This document shows, in pieces, positions 8,898 through 15,527 of a stretch of 64,000 bases of DNA. Under the pieces are notes generated by a model. It saw nothing but the letters and a program-made list of their open reading frames with translations, was not told the DNA's origin and ran no database searches. A program made the position numbers and the translations under genes. The stretch's first letter is position 1, and each line of letters begins with the position of its first letter. The DNA comes from Parasediminibacterium sp051861445 (lineage in GTDB: Bacteria; Bacteroidota; Bacteroidia; Chitinophagales; Chitinophagaceae). The stretch lies in contig JBHYCS010000003.1 in assembly GCA_051861445.1 (NCBI GenBank), positions 62,001 through 126,000 on the forward strand, in the 5' to 3' direction.

Positions 8898-8907
8898 AAA
8901 AGAAATG
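8877..8907. other. Inverted repeat between the 88-aa gene and the susC promoter
   Basis: Stem CATTTCTTTT (8877-8886) / AAAAGAAATG (8898-8907). A T-run follows only in the plus direction, so it is at best a weak terminator for the minus-strand 88-aa gene. It overlaps the susC -33 region. Confidence 0.35.
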
Positions 8908-8920
8908 ATTTTTTTTAAAT

Positions 8921-9187
8921 TTATTGATTGCCATATTTATCTTTCATCACTGTAAACGAATATTTTCTTCCTACACTTTTTGTTACCGTAAAAATGGTAT
9001 TTATTACCTCATGTATACTTTTGTAATCGTTTAAGGCATAGGTATGTATGTTTGAAACTGACGCCTGACTATTTGCTGTTTTAGGTGATAATAACACAAA
9101 ATTTTCTTGTAGCAGTGCAGTATGTAAAGCCAGATAATCGCTAGCATCTGCTTCGAATAATTGAATGTTGGTAATAAATTTAGACAT
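8921..9187 (-). CDS. Small hypothetical protein (DUF2622-like), Cys-free
   Basis: An 88-aa soluble protein without signal peptide or membrane segment, beginning MSKFITNIQLFEADASDYLALH. The pattern of a first beta strand, a helix containing LHTALLQENF, and two further strands resembles small ferredoxin-like domains such as DUF2622; this assignment is weak. No catalytic motif is apparent. It has no Cys and one internal Met. The start lies 26 nt after the tRNA-Cys 3' end, and it is in line with the hydroxylase and redoxin genes, so it may belong to the same transcript. It is the last gene before the susC promoter. Function unknown. Confidence 0.6.
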   Translation of the reverse strand: MSKFITNIQLFEADASDYLALHTALLQENFVLLSPKTANSQASVSNIHTYALNDYKSIHEVINTIFTVTKSVGRKYSFTVMKDKYGNQ

Positions 9188-9213
9188 AATAATCTGTTGA
9201 AATTAAAAGAATG

Positions 9214-9285
9214 ACGCTGCGGTTGGAATCGAACCAACGTAAAAGGTTTTGCAGACCTTAACCTAAACCACTCGGCCACGCAGCT
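9214..9285 (-). tRNA. tRNA-Cys (GCA anticodon)
   Basis: A complete cloverleaf can be drawn on the minus strand: D arm GCCGAGTGGTTTAGGT, anticodon stem AAGGT/ACCTT with loop CTGCAAA (anticodon GCA), and T arm GTTGG-TTCGATT-CCAAC. The discriminator is U73, as in tRNA-Cys. CCA is not encoded. The acceptor stem pairs GCTGCG/CGCAGC for six pairs, but position 1:72 reads A-G instead of G-C. The 5' end overlaps the hydroxylase stop codon by two bases, implying co-transcription and processing from an mRNA. It lies in the middle of the sulfur-linked locus. Confidence 0.92.
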
Positions 9286-10498
9286 ATATTGATTTGTATA
9301 CTAGAAGAAGATATTGATGTTTTAAAAAATTATAACTAATTGTAAGTAAAAAGACAGCAATAACAATTAGGTATATAGACATTGTTTGCAAGAAAGCAAA
9401 ACCAAATAGAGAAAAAACAATTATACAACGTAGAAATTCTACTTGAAAAATCCAACGCTTTTTTTCCATAATTGCACCACAATTAATCAATGTTAGCACA
9501 ATAATGAGAGCAATACACATAATCTGAAAAACAGTAAAATAATGCTCAAATAAAATGAATGCAAATAGTGAAATAAGCAATAATACCATTTGCCAAACTA
9601 CATATCTATTTAGCTTCTCTTGAATAGCTTCTTTATTTTGGTGAATGTTAAAATACAATTCAGCCTCAGCTCTCAATGAGTAGCTAAGTGTATTGGGTTT
9701 ACCAAAAAGAATTTTTATTTTTCTAGAGAATGATTTCTCTTTTTTTATAGCTATCCATAGCTCAATGAAAAAATGAAAATGCTGCCATAAAAAACTAAAG
9801 GTTTGTAAGGGCTGTGTTAAGCCATATACAATTGGTTCATTGCCTTCTTTTTTAAACGTTCCAAATAATTTATCCCAAATAATTAAAACATCACCATAAT
9901 TTTTATCTAAATAATTGGGATTACTTGCATGATGCACTCGATGATGTGATGGTGTTACTAATATATATTCTAAAACGCCTAATTTACCAATGGCTTTTGT
10001 ATGTATGAAAAAAGGGTATAAACCATGTACCAATAAAATACTGGTAATCATGGAAGCTGGAAAACCTATAATTGGTAATATACACCAAAAGCCAGTTCTA
10101 GCCAGTGCTTGAAAAAAAGTAATTCTTGCAGATACAGTATAGTTAAAATCTTCGCTTTGATGATGTACTACATGCAAAGCCCAAAGCAAATTAATTTCAT
10201 GAGCCAATCGATGATACCAGTACCAAATAAAATCTGTTATAATCAACAGAATAATCCACAAAAAAACACTTGGTTTTATTGAAAAAAAACCCCACTTTTT
10301 CTGCAAATAATCATACACAAAATAAAATAAACTAGCTGCTAATACATCTGATAATCTTTCTGCAATACCAATACTGATATTAGAAACCAATTCATTGAAA
10401 CTAGAATATCTACCTCCTTTTTTAACAATAAAAAGGTACTCTACATACATAAAAAATAAAAAGAAAGGAACCGCAAATGCCAGAATATTCAACTGCAT
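9284..10498 (-). CDS. Sterol desaturase / fatty acid hydroxylase family membrane enzyme
   Basis: Integral membrane di-iron enzyme of the fatty acid hydroxylase superfamily, 404 aa. The His-box pattern is intact: WYWYHRLAHE (HxxxH) near residues 92-101, LHVVHHQSEDFN (HxxHH) shortly after, and HHRVHHASNPNY (HxxHH) around residue 195. Several hydrophobic helices flank the boxes, and an extra set of about four transmembrane segments lies at the C-terminus (after residue 300), as in other bacterial members. It follows the redoxin gene by 37 bp and its TAG stop overlaps tRNA-Cys. The substrate is probably a lipid acyl chain; Bacteroidota sulfonolipid or amino lipid hydroxylation is a possible but unproved link to sulfur status. 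Confidence 0.85.
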   Translation of the reverse strand: MQLNILAFAVPFFLFFMYVEYLFIVKKGGRYSSFNELVSNISIGIAERLSDVLAASLFYFVYDYLQKKWGFFSIKPSVFLWIILLIITDFIWYWYHRLAHEINLLWALHVVHHQSEDFNYTVSARITFFQALARTGFWCILPIIGFPASMITSILLVHGLYPFFIHTKAIGKLGVLEYILVTPSHHRVHHASNPNYLDKNYGDVLIIWDKLFGTFKKEGNEPIVYGLTQPLQTFSFLWQHFHFFIELWIAIKKEKSFSRKIKILFGKPNTLSYSLRAEAELYFNIHQNKEAIQEKLNRYVVWQMVLLLISLFAFILFEHYFTVFQIMCIALIIVLTLINCGAIMEKKRWIFQVEFLRCIIVFSLFGFAFLQTMSIYLIVIAVFLLTISYNFLKHQYLLLVYKSI

Positions 10499-10535
10499 TT
10501 AAAAAAAATTGATTTATAAATGAAAACGGATAGAA

Positions 10536-11171
10536 CTAAGAAACCAACTTATTGAAACGAACTTTTAGCAATGTAAATGATTGGTGTATATCGCTTACTG
10601 CATCTACAACTGCTGATAATACATTATTGAATACAGTATTGACTTTGAATAATTGAAATTCAAAATCAACATAGTGATGTACAATTTGCCTGTTTGGATT
10701 AATAACATAAATAGCAGGTAACGAAGCGTTTACTTCATCAACACCAGATAACCAATTTGAAATTGGATTCTCTATATCATACAATCCAAAAGCTTCTGCC
10801 AATTCATTGTTGTTATCATAAAAAACATAAGAAATATTTAAAGTAGCAACTGCCCTTTTAAACACTTTAGAAATATGATTTGTAACAATAATTAAATTAC
10901 CACCATTCAACTGTACCTGTTCTTGCAAGTAAGTAATTTGTTGTAATGTATTGGCGTAGTTATTGTCAACTGCTGTGTAGAAAACAATTACTAAGGGTTC
11001 TTGTAAATCAAGAAAATGTTGAATAGATATAAAGGTTTCATTATGAAGTGGTAAAATAGGCGATAAATCTCCTTTTATTAGTGGATAAAAGCCATAATTG
11101 TAAATTTTAGTAGATACTGAAGGAGCAACTATTTTTCTCTCATGTAGCTGTGTAAGATTAGTGTAAATCAT
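10536..11171 (-). CDS. Redoxin-like protein lacking all cysteines
   Basis: A 211-aa cytoplasmic protein with the AhpC/TSA-type thioredoxin fold. The strand-helix region LVIVFYTAVDNNYANTLQQI is at the place of the peroxidatic loop. Later regions LIIVTNHISKVFKRAV, VFYDNNNELAEAFGLYD and LPAIYVINPNRQIVHHY match peroxiredoxin/redoxin strands, including the cis-Pro region. Strikingly it contains no Cys at all, and the initiator is its only Met, so thiol chemistry is impossible. It may be a structural or binding protein, or a sulfur-free derivative. It is the first gene after a Cys-tailed leader peptide (59-nt gap) and precedes the hydroxylase. Function unknown; the fold assignment is moderately sure. 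Confidence 0.7.
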   Translation of the reverse strand: MIYTNLTQLHERKIVAPSVSTKIYNYGFYPLIKGDLSPILPLHNETFISIQHFLDLQEPLVIVFYTAVDNNYANTLQQITYLQEQVQLNGGNLIIVTNHISKVFKRAVATLNISYVFYDNNNELAEAFGLYDIENPISNWLSGVDEVNASLPAIYVINPNRQIVHHYVDFEFQLFKVNTVFNNVLSAVVDAVSDIHQSFTLLKVRFNKLVS

Positions 11172-11230
11172 GTGATGTGTTTTTTATGGATGATGAAAAA
11201 AAGAAATAGAAAAAATATAGGAGTGTGCTG

Positions 11231-11284
11231 TTAACAACAACACATGCAAAAAGCAAAATTTGATATGTAAGAAGAAGTCTTCAT
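11231..11284 (-). CDS. 17-aa leader peptide ending CMCCC, upstream of the redoxin gene
   Basis: Short frame MKTSSYISNFAFCMCCC followed by TAA. Four of the last five residues are Cys. The ATG lies only 15 nt beyond the -7 box, so the 5' untranslated region would be about ten nucleotides. The redoxin ATG is 59 nt after the stop, through a T-rich stretch without obvious hairpins, so control would more likely act by translational coupling or transcript stability than by a terminator. Its Cys tail parallels the 30-aa peptide before susC. Confidence 0.75.
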   Translation of the reverse strand: MKTSSYISNFAFCMCCC

Positions 11285-11299
11285 TTTATAATTAGAGGA

Positions 11300-11339
11300 C
11301 AAATATAGGAACATTTTATTGTCTACCAAATTTATAGAC
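11300..11339 (-). promoter_or_regulatory. Promoter and 19-bp operator of the redoxin unit
   Basis: On the minus strand the near-palindrome GTCTATAAATTTGGTAGAC (11339-11321) contains the -33 element TTTG (11330-11327). After 19 nt comes the -7 box TATATTTG (11307-11300). The operator is 17/19 identical to that of susC but covers -33 instead of the start site; both placements suit a repressor. Confidence 0.75.
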
Positions 11340-11389
11340 TAATATTTTTTGTTAGCAGCCAAAATCTTTTAAAAAGAGCATAAAAAACT

Positions 11390-11416
11390 CAGACTACTGG
11401 TATACAAAGTAGTCTG
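11390..11416. other. Hairpin upstream of the redoxin promoter
   Basis: Perfect 9-bp stem CAGACTACT (11390-11398) / AGTAGTCTG (11408-11416) without an adjacent strong T-run; an accessory hairpin after the acs terminator. Confidence 0.5.
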
Positions 11417-11421
11417 AAAAC

Positions 11422-11452
11422 AAAAAAAGCTGCCCCTTTTGAGACAGCTTTT
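11422..11452 (-). terminator. Terminator after acs
   Basis: AAAAGCTG (11425-11432) / CAGCTTTT (11445-11452); on the minus strand the stem is followed by a run of T (plus-strand A7 at 11422-11428). It lies 23 bp past the acs stop codon. Confidence 0.85.
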
Positions 11453-11474
11453 ATTTATTTTATTTCATAAACGC

Positions 11475-13412
11475 CTACAACTTACCTGCCATAATTTCTT
11501 CCACAACATTTGGATCTAACAGGGTTGTAACATCCCCTAAATTACTCGTTTCTCCTTCTGCTATTTTACGTAAAATTCTACGCATAATTTTACCACTTCT
11601 AGTTTTTGGCAATCCTTTTACAAATTGAATTTTATCTGGTTTTGCAATTGGGCCAATAATACGAGTTACGGTTTGTAAAATATCTTTTCGAGTAAGTTCT
11701 TCATCACCATGTGTATTGTTGTCTATTACAAAAGCATAAATACCTTGTCCTTTAATATCATGAGGATATCCAACAACTGCACTTTCAACAACACCTGCAT
11801 GCATATTAATTGCATTTTCAACTTCAGCGGTTCCTATTCTATGACCACTTACATTTAATACATCATCTACTCTACCAGTTATTCTATAAAAACCATTTTC
11901 ATCTTTTAAAGCTCCGTCACCAGTGAAATACAAGTTTTCATATGTGGCAAAATAATTGGTTCTGCAGCGTTCATGATCGCCCCAAGTAGTTCTTAAAATA
12001 GCAGGCCAAGGAGCTTTTATACAAAGATTTCCTTTTAGCATTCCATGTTCATCTTTTTCAGTTACTTCTTTTCCATTTTCATCAACTAAAATGGGTTGAA
12101 CGCCAGGCATTGGTAAAGTTGCCCAACTAGCTTTTGCAGGCGTAATTCCAGCTAAATTAGAAATTAAGCAACCACCTGTTTCGGTTTGCCACCAAGTATC
12201 TACAATTGGGCATTTTCTTTTTCCAATATGTTCATCGTACCAATGCCATGCTTCTTCATTAATGGGCTCACCAACTGTTCCTAATACTTTTAAAGACGAT
12301 AAATTTTTTCCTTCCAAAGGCTCTAATCCAAAACCCATTAAACTTCTGATTGCCGTTGGTGCTGTGTATAAAATATTTACTTGATGCTTATCTACAATAT
12401 CCCAAAAACGACCAGCATTTGGCCAAGTTGGTACACCTTCAAACATCAACGAAGTACCACCTGCACTTAAAGGACCATAAACAATGTAACTATGACCAGT
12501 TATCCAACCAATATCTGCTGTACAAAAATGAACATCGCCTTTTTTGTACTGAAATGCATTCACAAAAGTATAGTTCGTCCAAACCATATAGCCAGCACTA
12601 CTATGCACCACTCCTTTAGGCTTGCCAGTACTTCCACTTGTGTATAAAATAAATAAAGGGTCTTCTGCATCCATTTCAACAGCAGGAAACGATACTTTTC
12701 CTTCTTTTTCAACCTGATTTTCTGCATGTTCCATTTCATCTTCCCACCACAAATCTCTGCCTTTTAGCATCGATACTGGAGTTCTAGTTCTTGTATAAAC
12801 TATTACTTTTTTAATGGTTCTGTTGCCAATTAAAGCATCATCAATTACATTTTTAAGAGGAATTATTTTTTCGCCTCTATATGCACCATCACAAGTAATA
12901 ATATAATCTGCACCAGCATCATATAATCTATCGGCAATACTTTGTGCAGAAAATCCACCAAAAATTACACTATGAATGGCACCTATTCTTGCACAACCTA
13001 AAACAGCATAGGCTAATTCAGGAATCATTCCCATATAAATACAAACTCTATCTCCTTTTTTAACACCATTATTCACCAACATTTGTGCTACCTGACAAAC
13101 ACGTTTATGTAACCGATTGTAAGTAACTACACGTACTCTTTCATCTGGATGATTTGGCTCCCAAATGATAGCAGGTTTATCGCCCATTGTTTCTAAATGC
13201 CTATCTATACAGTTTTCTGTAATATTTAGCTTTGCACCAGCAAACCATTCTATTTTGGGTTCTTTAAAATTCCAGTTTAAAACGGCATCCCATTTTTTCT
13301 TCCATAAAAAATGTTCGGCAATATTTCCCCAAAAAGTTTCTGGTTGTTCTACACTTTGTTGATAAGCTGATTGATAATTTTCAAAAGATGTAATTTGATA
13401 CGGATATGACAT
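11475..13412 (-). CDS. acs: Acetyl-CoA synthetase (acetate--CoA ligase)
   Basis: Full-length 645-aa AMP-forming acetyl-CoA synthetase, converting acetate, ATP and CoA to acetyl-CoA. Adenylate-forming motifs are intact: YTSGSTGKPKGVVHSS (P-loop-like A3), VDTWWQTETGG (A5), YFTGDGALKDENGFY (A7) and GRVDDVLNVSGHRIGTAEVE (A8). The C-terminal catalytic Lys lies in TRSGKIMRRILRKI, the site of regulatory acetylation in this family. The N-terminal ACAS domain is present. It is divergent from an MFS metabolite:proton symporter, with a palindromic candidate operator between the two, suggesting that uptake and activation of a short-chain acid such as acetate are co-regulated. Confidence 0.97.
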   Translation of the reverse strand: MSYPYQITSFENYQSAYQQSVEQPETFWGNIAEHFLWKKKWDAVLNWNFKEPKIEWFAGAKLNITENCIDRHLETMGDKPAIIWEPNHPDERVRVVTYNRLHKRVCQVAQMLVNNGVKKGDRVCIYMGMIPELAYAVLGCARIGAIHSVIFGGFSAQSIADRLYDAGADYIITCDGAYRGEKIIPLKNVIDDALIGNRTIKKVIVYTRTRTPVSMLKGRDLWWEDEMEHAENQVEKEGKVSFPAVEMDAEDPLFILYTSGSTGKPKGVVHSSAGYMVWTNYTFVNAFQYKKGDVHFCTADIGWITGHSYIVYGPLSAGGTSLMFEGVPTWPNAGRFWDIVDKHQVNILYTAPTAIRSLMGFGLEPLEGKNLSSLKVLGTVGEPINEEAWHWYDEHIGKRKCPIVDTWWQTETGGCLISNLAGITPAKASWATLPMPGVQPILVDENGKEVTEKDEHGMLKGNLCIKAPWPAILRTTWGDHERCRTNYFATYENLYFTGDGALKDENGFYRITGRVDDVLNVSGHRIGTAEVENAINMHAGVVESAVVGYPHDIKGQGIYAFVIDNNTHGDEELTRKDILQTVTRIIGPIAKPDKIQFVKGLPKTRSGKIMRRILRKIAEGETSNLGDVTTLLDPNVVEEIMAGKL

Positions 13413-13499
13413 ACTACGTTAGATTGTTTGTTTGTTTTGTATTGAGGGGATGAAGATAAATGGATGTACTGATAAATAAAAGTTGAAATTGTTAGCATT

Positions 13500-13515
13500 A
13501 CGCAAACGTTAGCGT
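13500..13515. promoter_or_regulatory. Palindromic candidate operator between acs and MFS gene
   Basis: ACGCAAACGTTAGCGT is a 16-bp CG-centred palindrome with one non-complementary symmetric pair, lying in the 175-bp divergent intergenic region 88 bp from acs and 73 bp from the transporter. CG-centred palindromes of this style are typical of LacI-type regulators, but no regulator gene is adjacent. Confidence 0.4.
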
Positions 13516-13587
13516 AGATTGTATTTTTAATTCTTTAAATGGTACGCTTATATTCTTTATTTTACCAACCAAAACGACAAAAGCTAT

Positions 13588-15102
13588 ATGGAATTAAACA
13601 AAAGTGCCATCAGAAAAGTGATTGGTGCATCTTCAATGGGTACCTTAATTGAATGGTACGATTTTTACATTTTTGGCAGTTTAGCCCCTATTATTGCTGC
13701 TCAATTTTTTCCTAAAACAAACCCAACTGCTGCACTTTTAAGCACTTTGGCAACTTTTGCAGCCGGATTTATTGTTCGGCCTTTTGGTGCTTTGGTTTTT
13801 GGCAGATTAGGCGATATTGTGGGTAGAAAATATACTTTTTTGCTAACGCTTGTTTTAATGGGTGGCTCTACATTTGCTATTGGCTTAATTCCTTCGTTTG
13901 ATAGTATTGGCTATGCAGCACCTATTTTAGTATTGATATTGCGATTAATTCAAGGATTGGCTTTAGGTGGAGAATATGGCGGTGCTGCTACTTATGTTGC
14001 TGAACATGCTCCTGAAAATAGAAGAGGTTATTATACAAGTTGGATTCAAACAACGGCAACAATGGGCCTATTTGTATCACTTGGTGTTATTTTACTTACA
14101 AGACGAAGTTTAGGTGTAGAAGCCTTTTCAGATTGGGGTTGGCGTGTTCCTTTTTGGGTGTCTATAGCTTTGGTATTGCTATCGATTTACATTCGATTAA
14201 AGATGAATGAAAGCCCACTATTTAGTAAAATGAAAGCCGAAGGAAAAACTTCTACCAATCCATTAAAAGAAAGTTTTGGTAAAAAACAAAACTTAAAAAT
14301 GGTTTTATTGGCTTTGTTTGGGGCAACAATGGGACAAGGTGTGGTTTGGTATACAGGACAATTTTATGCCCAAAGTTTTATAGAAAATGTTTGTAAAATA
14401 GATTTTGAACAAAGCAGAACCATTCTCATTTGGGCTATTGTTTTTGCCACACCATTTTTTGTGGTATTTGGTGGATGGAGCGATAAGGTTGGGAGAAAAT
14501 GGATTATGCTTGTAGGAATGTTGTTGGCTGTTGTTACTTACAAACCCTTATTTGGAATGTTATTACATATTGCAGATGAAACAAAAGCTTCTACCATACA
14601 AGCTCAACACAAAACTGAAGCTATTTCTTACGCTGTTGAAAATGAAAAAAATGCTTTTGTACGCTTAATTAAAGAAACAAACGTGTATACAAATGGAATT
14701 ACCATTGTAAACATTCAAAGAGATTCTACTGATATTGAAGGTTTAAAATTTGCATCTCCCTTGCCACTAGGAACAATTAAAACAGTAGATAATATTGGCT
14801 ATTGGAAAATGATAGCCATTGTGTTTATAATGATTATTTATGTAACAATGGTTTATGGGCCAATTGCTGCATTTTTAGTAGAACTATTTCCTACAAAAAT
14901 CAGGTACACATCTATGAGTTTACCGTATCACATCGGTAATGGCGTTTTCGGTGGATTAACGCCTTTTATTGCTACTTTATTATCAACCATTTACACGAAC
15001 GATAAACTTGCAGGATTAGCTTATCCGATAGTTGTAGCGGTAATTTGTTTGATTATTGGTGCATTGTACATTAGTAACAAAAAAGCCGTTCATGCAGAAT
15101 AG
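13588..15102 (+). CDS. MFS transporter, metabolite:H+ symporter (MHS) type
   Basis: Inner-membrane transporter of 504 aa related to ShiA/KgtP/ProP-type proton symporters for carboxylates and similar solutes. The N-terminal MHS signature SSMGTLIEWYDFYIFG is at residues 15-30. The MFS loop 2-3 motif GRLGDIVGRKYTF and RLIQGLALGGEYGGAATYVAEHAP follow, and a second GGWSDKVGRKWIM is in the C-terminal half. An unusual soluble insertion of about 80 residues (roughly 330-405) separates two C-terminal helices. It is followed by a tiny membrane protein (36-bp gap) and divergent from acs, pointing to a short-chain acid substrate, an inference. Confidence 0.85.
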   Translation: MELNKSAIRKVIGASSMGTLIEWYDFYIFGSLAPIIAAQFFPKTNPTAALLSTLATFAAGFIVRPFGALVFGRLGDIVGRKYTFLLTLVLMGGSTFAIGLIPSFDSIGYAAPILVLILRLIQGLALGGEYGGAATYVAEHAPENRRGYYTSWIQTTATMGLFVSLGVILLTRRSLGVEAFSDWGWRVPFWVSIALVLLSIYIRLKMNESPLFSKMKAEGKTSTNPLKESFGKKQNLKMVLLALFGATMGQGVVWYTGQFYAQSFIENVCKIDFEQSRTILIWAIVFATPFFVVFGGWSDKVGRKWIMLVGMLLAVVTYKPLFGMLLHIADETKASTIQAQHKTEAISYAVENEKNAFVRLIKETNVYTNGITIVNIQRDSTDIEGLKFASPLPLGTIKTVDNIGYWKMIAIVFIMIIYVTMVYGPIAAFLVELFPTKIRYTSMSLPYHIGNGVFGGLTPFIATLLSTIYTNDKLAGLAYPIVVAVICLIIGALYISNKKAVHAE

Positions 15103-15137
15103 AATGTCTTTTATTAAATAATTTTAAATTGAAACTG

Positions 15138-15365
15138 ATGAAAAGTTTGAAAAAATATTTAGGAATTGTTTGGTTGTTGTTAGGTCCTGTTAGTTTGTAT
15201 TACTTAATAACTACAGCGTTGGCAGAAATAGCTAAAAAACCTGAAATAGATACCAAAATTCAATGGGGTATTTTTATAGGAATTTTTATTCCAATTGCTA
15301 TTGGATTGAGCATTTTTGGTTGGTATGCTTTAAATGACGAATACAGTGAAATAGAAACAGAATAA
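15138..15365 (+). CDS. Small two-helix membrane protein (DUF6814-like)
   Basis: A 75-aa protein with two transmembrane helices (about residues 7-27 and 42-64) and an acidic C-terminus. I chose the ATG at 15138; an upstream in-frame TTG at 15129 would add three residues. It lies 36 bp after the MFS transporter on the same strand and resembles small proteins regularly found next to MHS transporters in Bacteroidota (DUF6814). It may be a transporter accessory subunit; there is no direct evidence of function. Confidence 0.65.
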   Translation: MKSLKKYLGIVWLLLGPVSLYYLITTALAEIAKKPEIDTKIQWGIFIGIFIPIAIGLSIFGWYALNDEYSEIETE

Positions 15366-15394
15366 CCTTTTATTTAATAGTATAATTTACCACT

Positions 15395-15426
15395 AACTCC
15401 TATTTTGTACGTGCAAAATAGGAGTT
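15395..15426 (+). terminator. Hairpin after the MFS/small protein operon
   Basis: Perfect 13-bp stem AACTCCTATTTTG / CAAAATAGGAGTT with a 6-nt loop, followed by only a short T-rich stretch. Probably the operon terminator. Confidence 0.7.
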
Positions 15427-15471
15427 GTAGTTTTAGATACACACAAACTTTACAAAAACAATGACAAATGC

Positions 15472-15504
15472 TTTGAAATAGGCTACATAAAACAATTACA
15501 TTTG
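15472..15504 (+). promoter_or_regulatory. Promoter of gldA
   Basis: -33 TTTG at 15472-15475, 21-nt spacer, -7 box TACATTTG at 15497-15504, 23 nt before the gldA ATG. This is a full match to the Bacteroidota housekeeping consensus. Confidence 0.65.
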
Positions 15505-15527
15505 TTCATTACTTCTTAAAAACAGAT

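Noticed and set aside
9031..9279. Open frame of 82 codons covering tRNA-Cys and part of the 88-aa gene
   Set aside because: It reads straight through the tRNA gene and out of frame in the 88-aa gene; no family resemblance.
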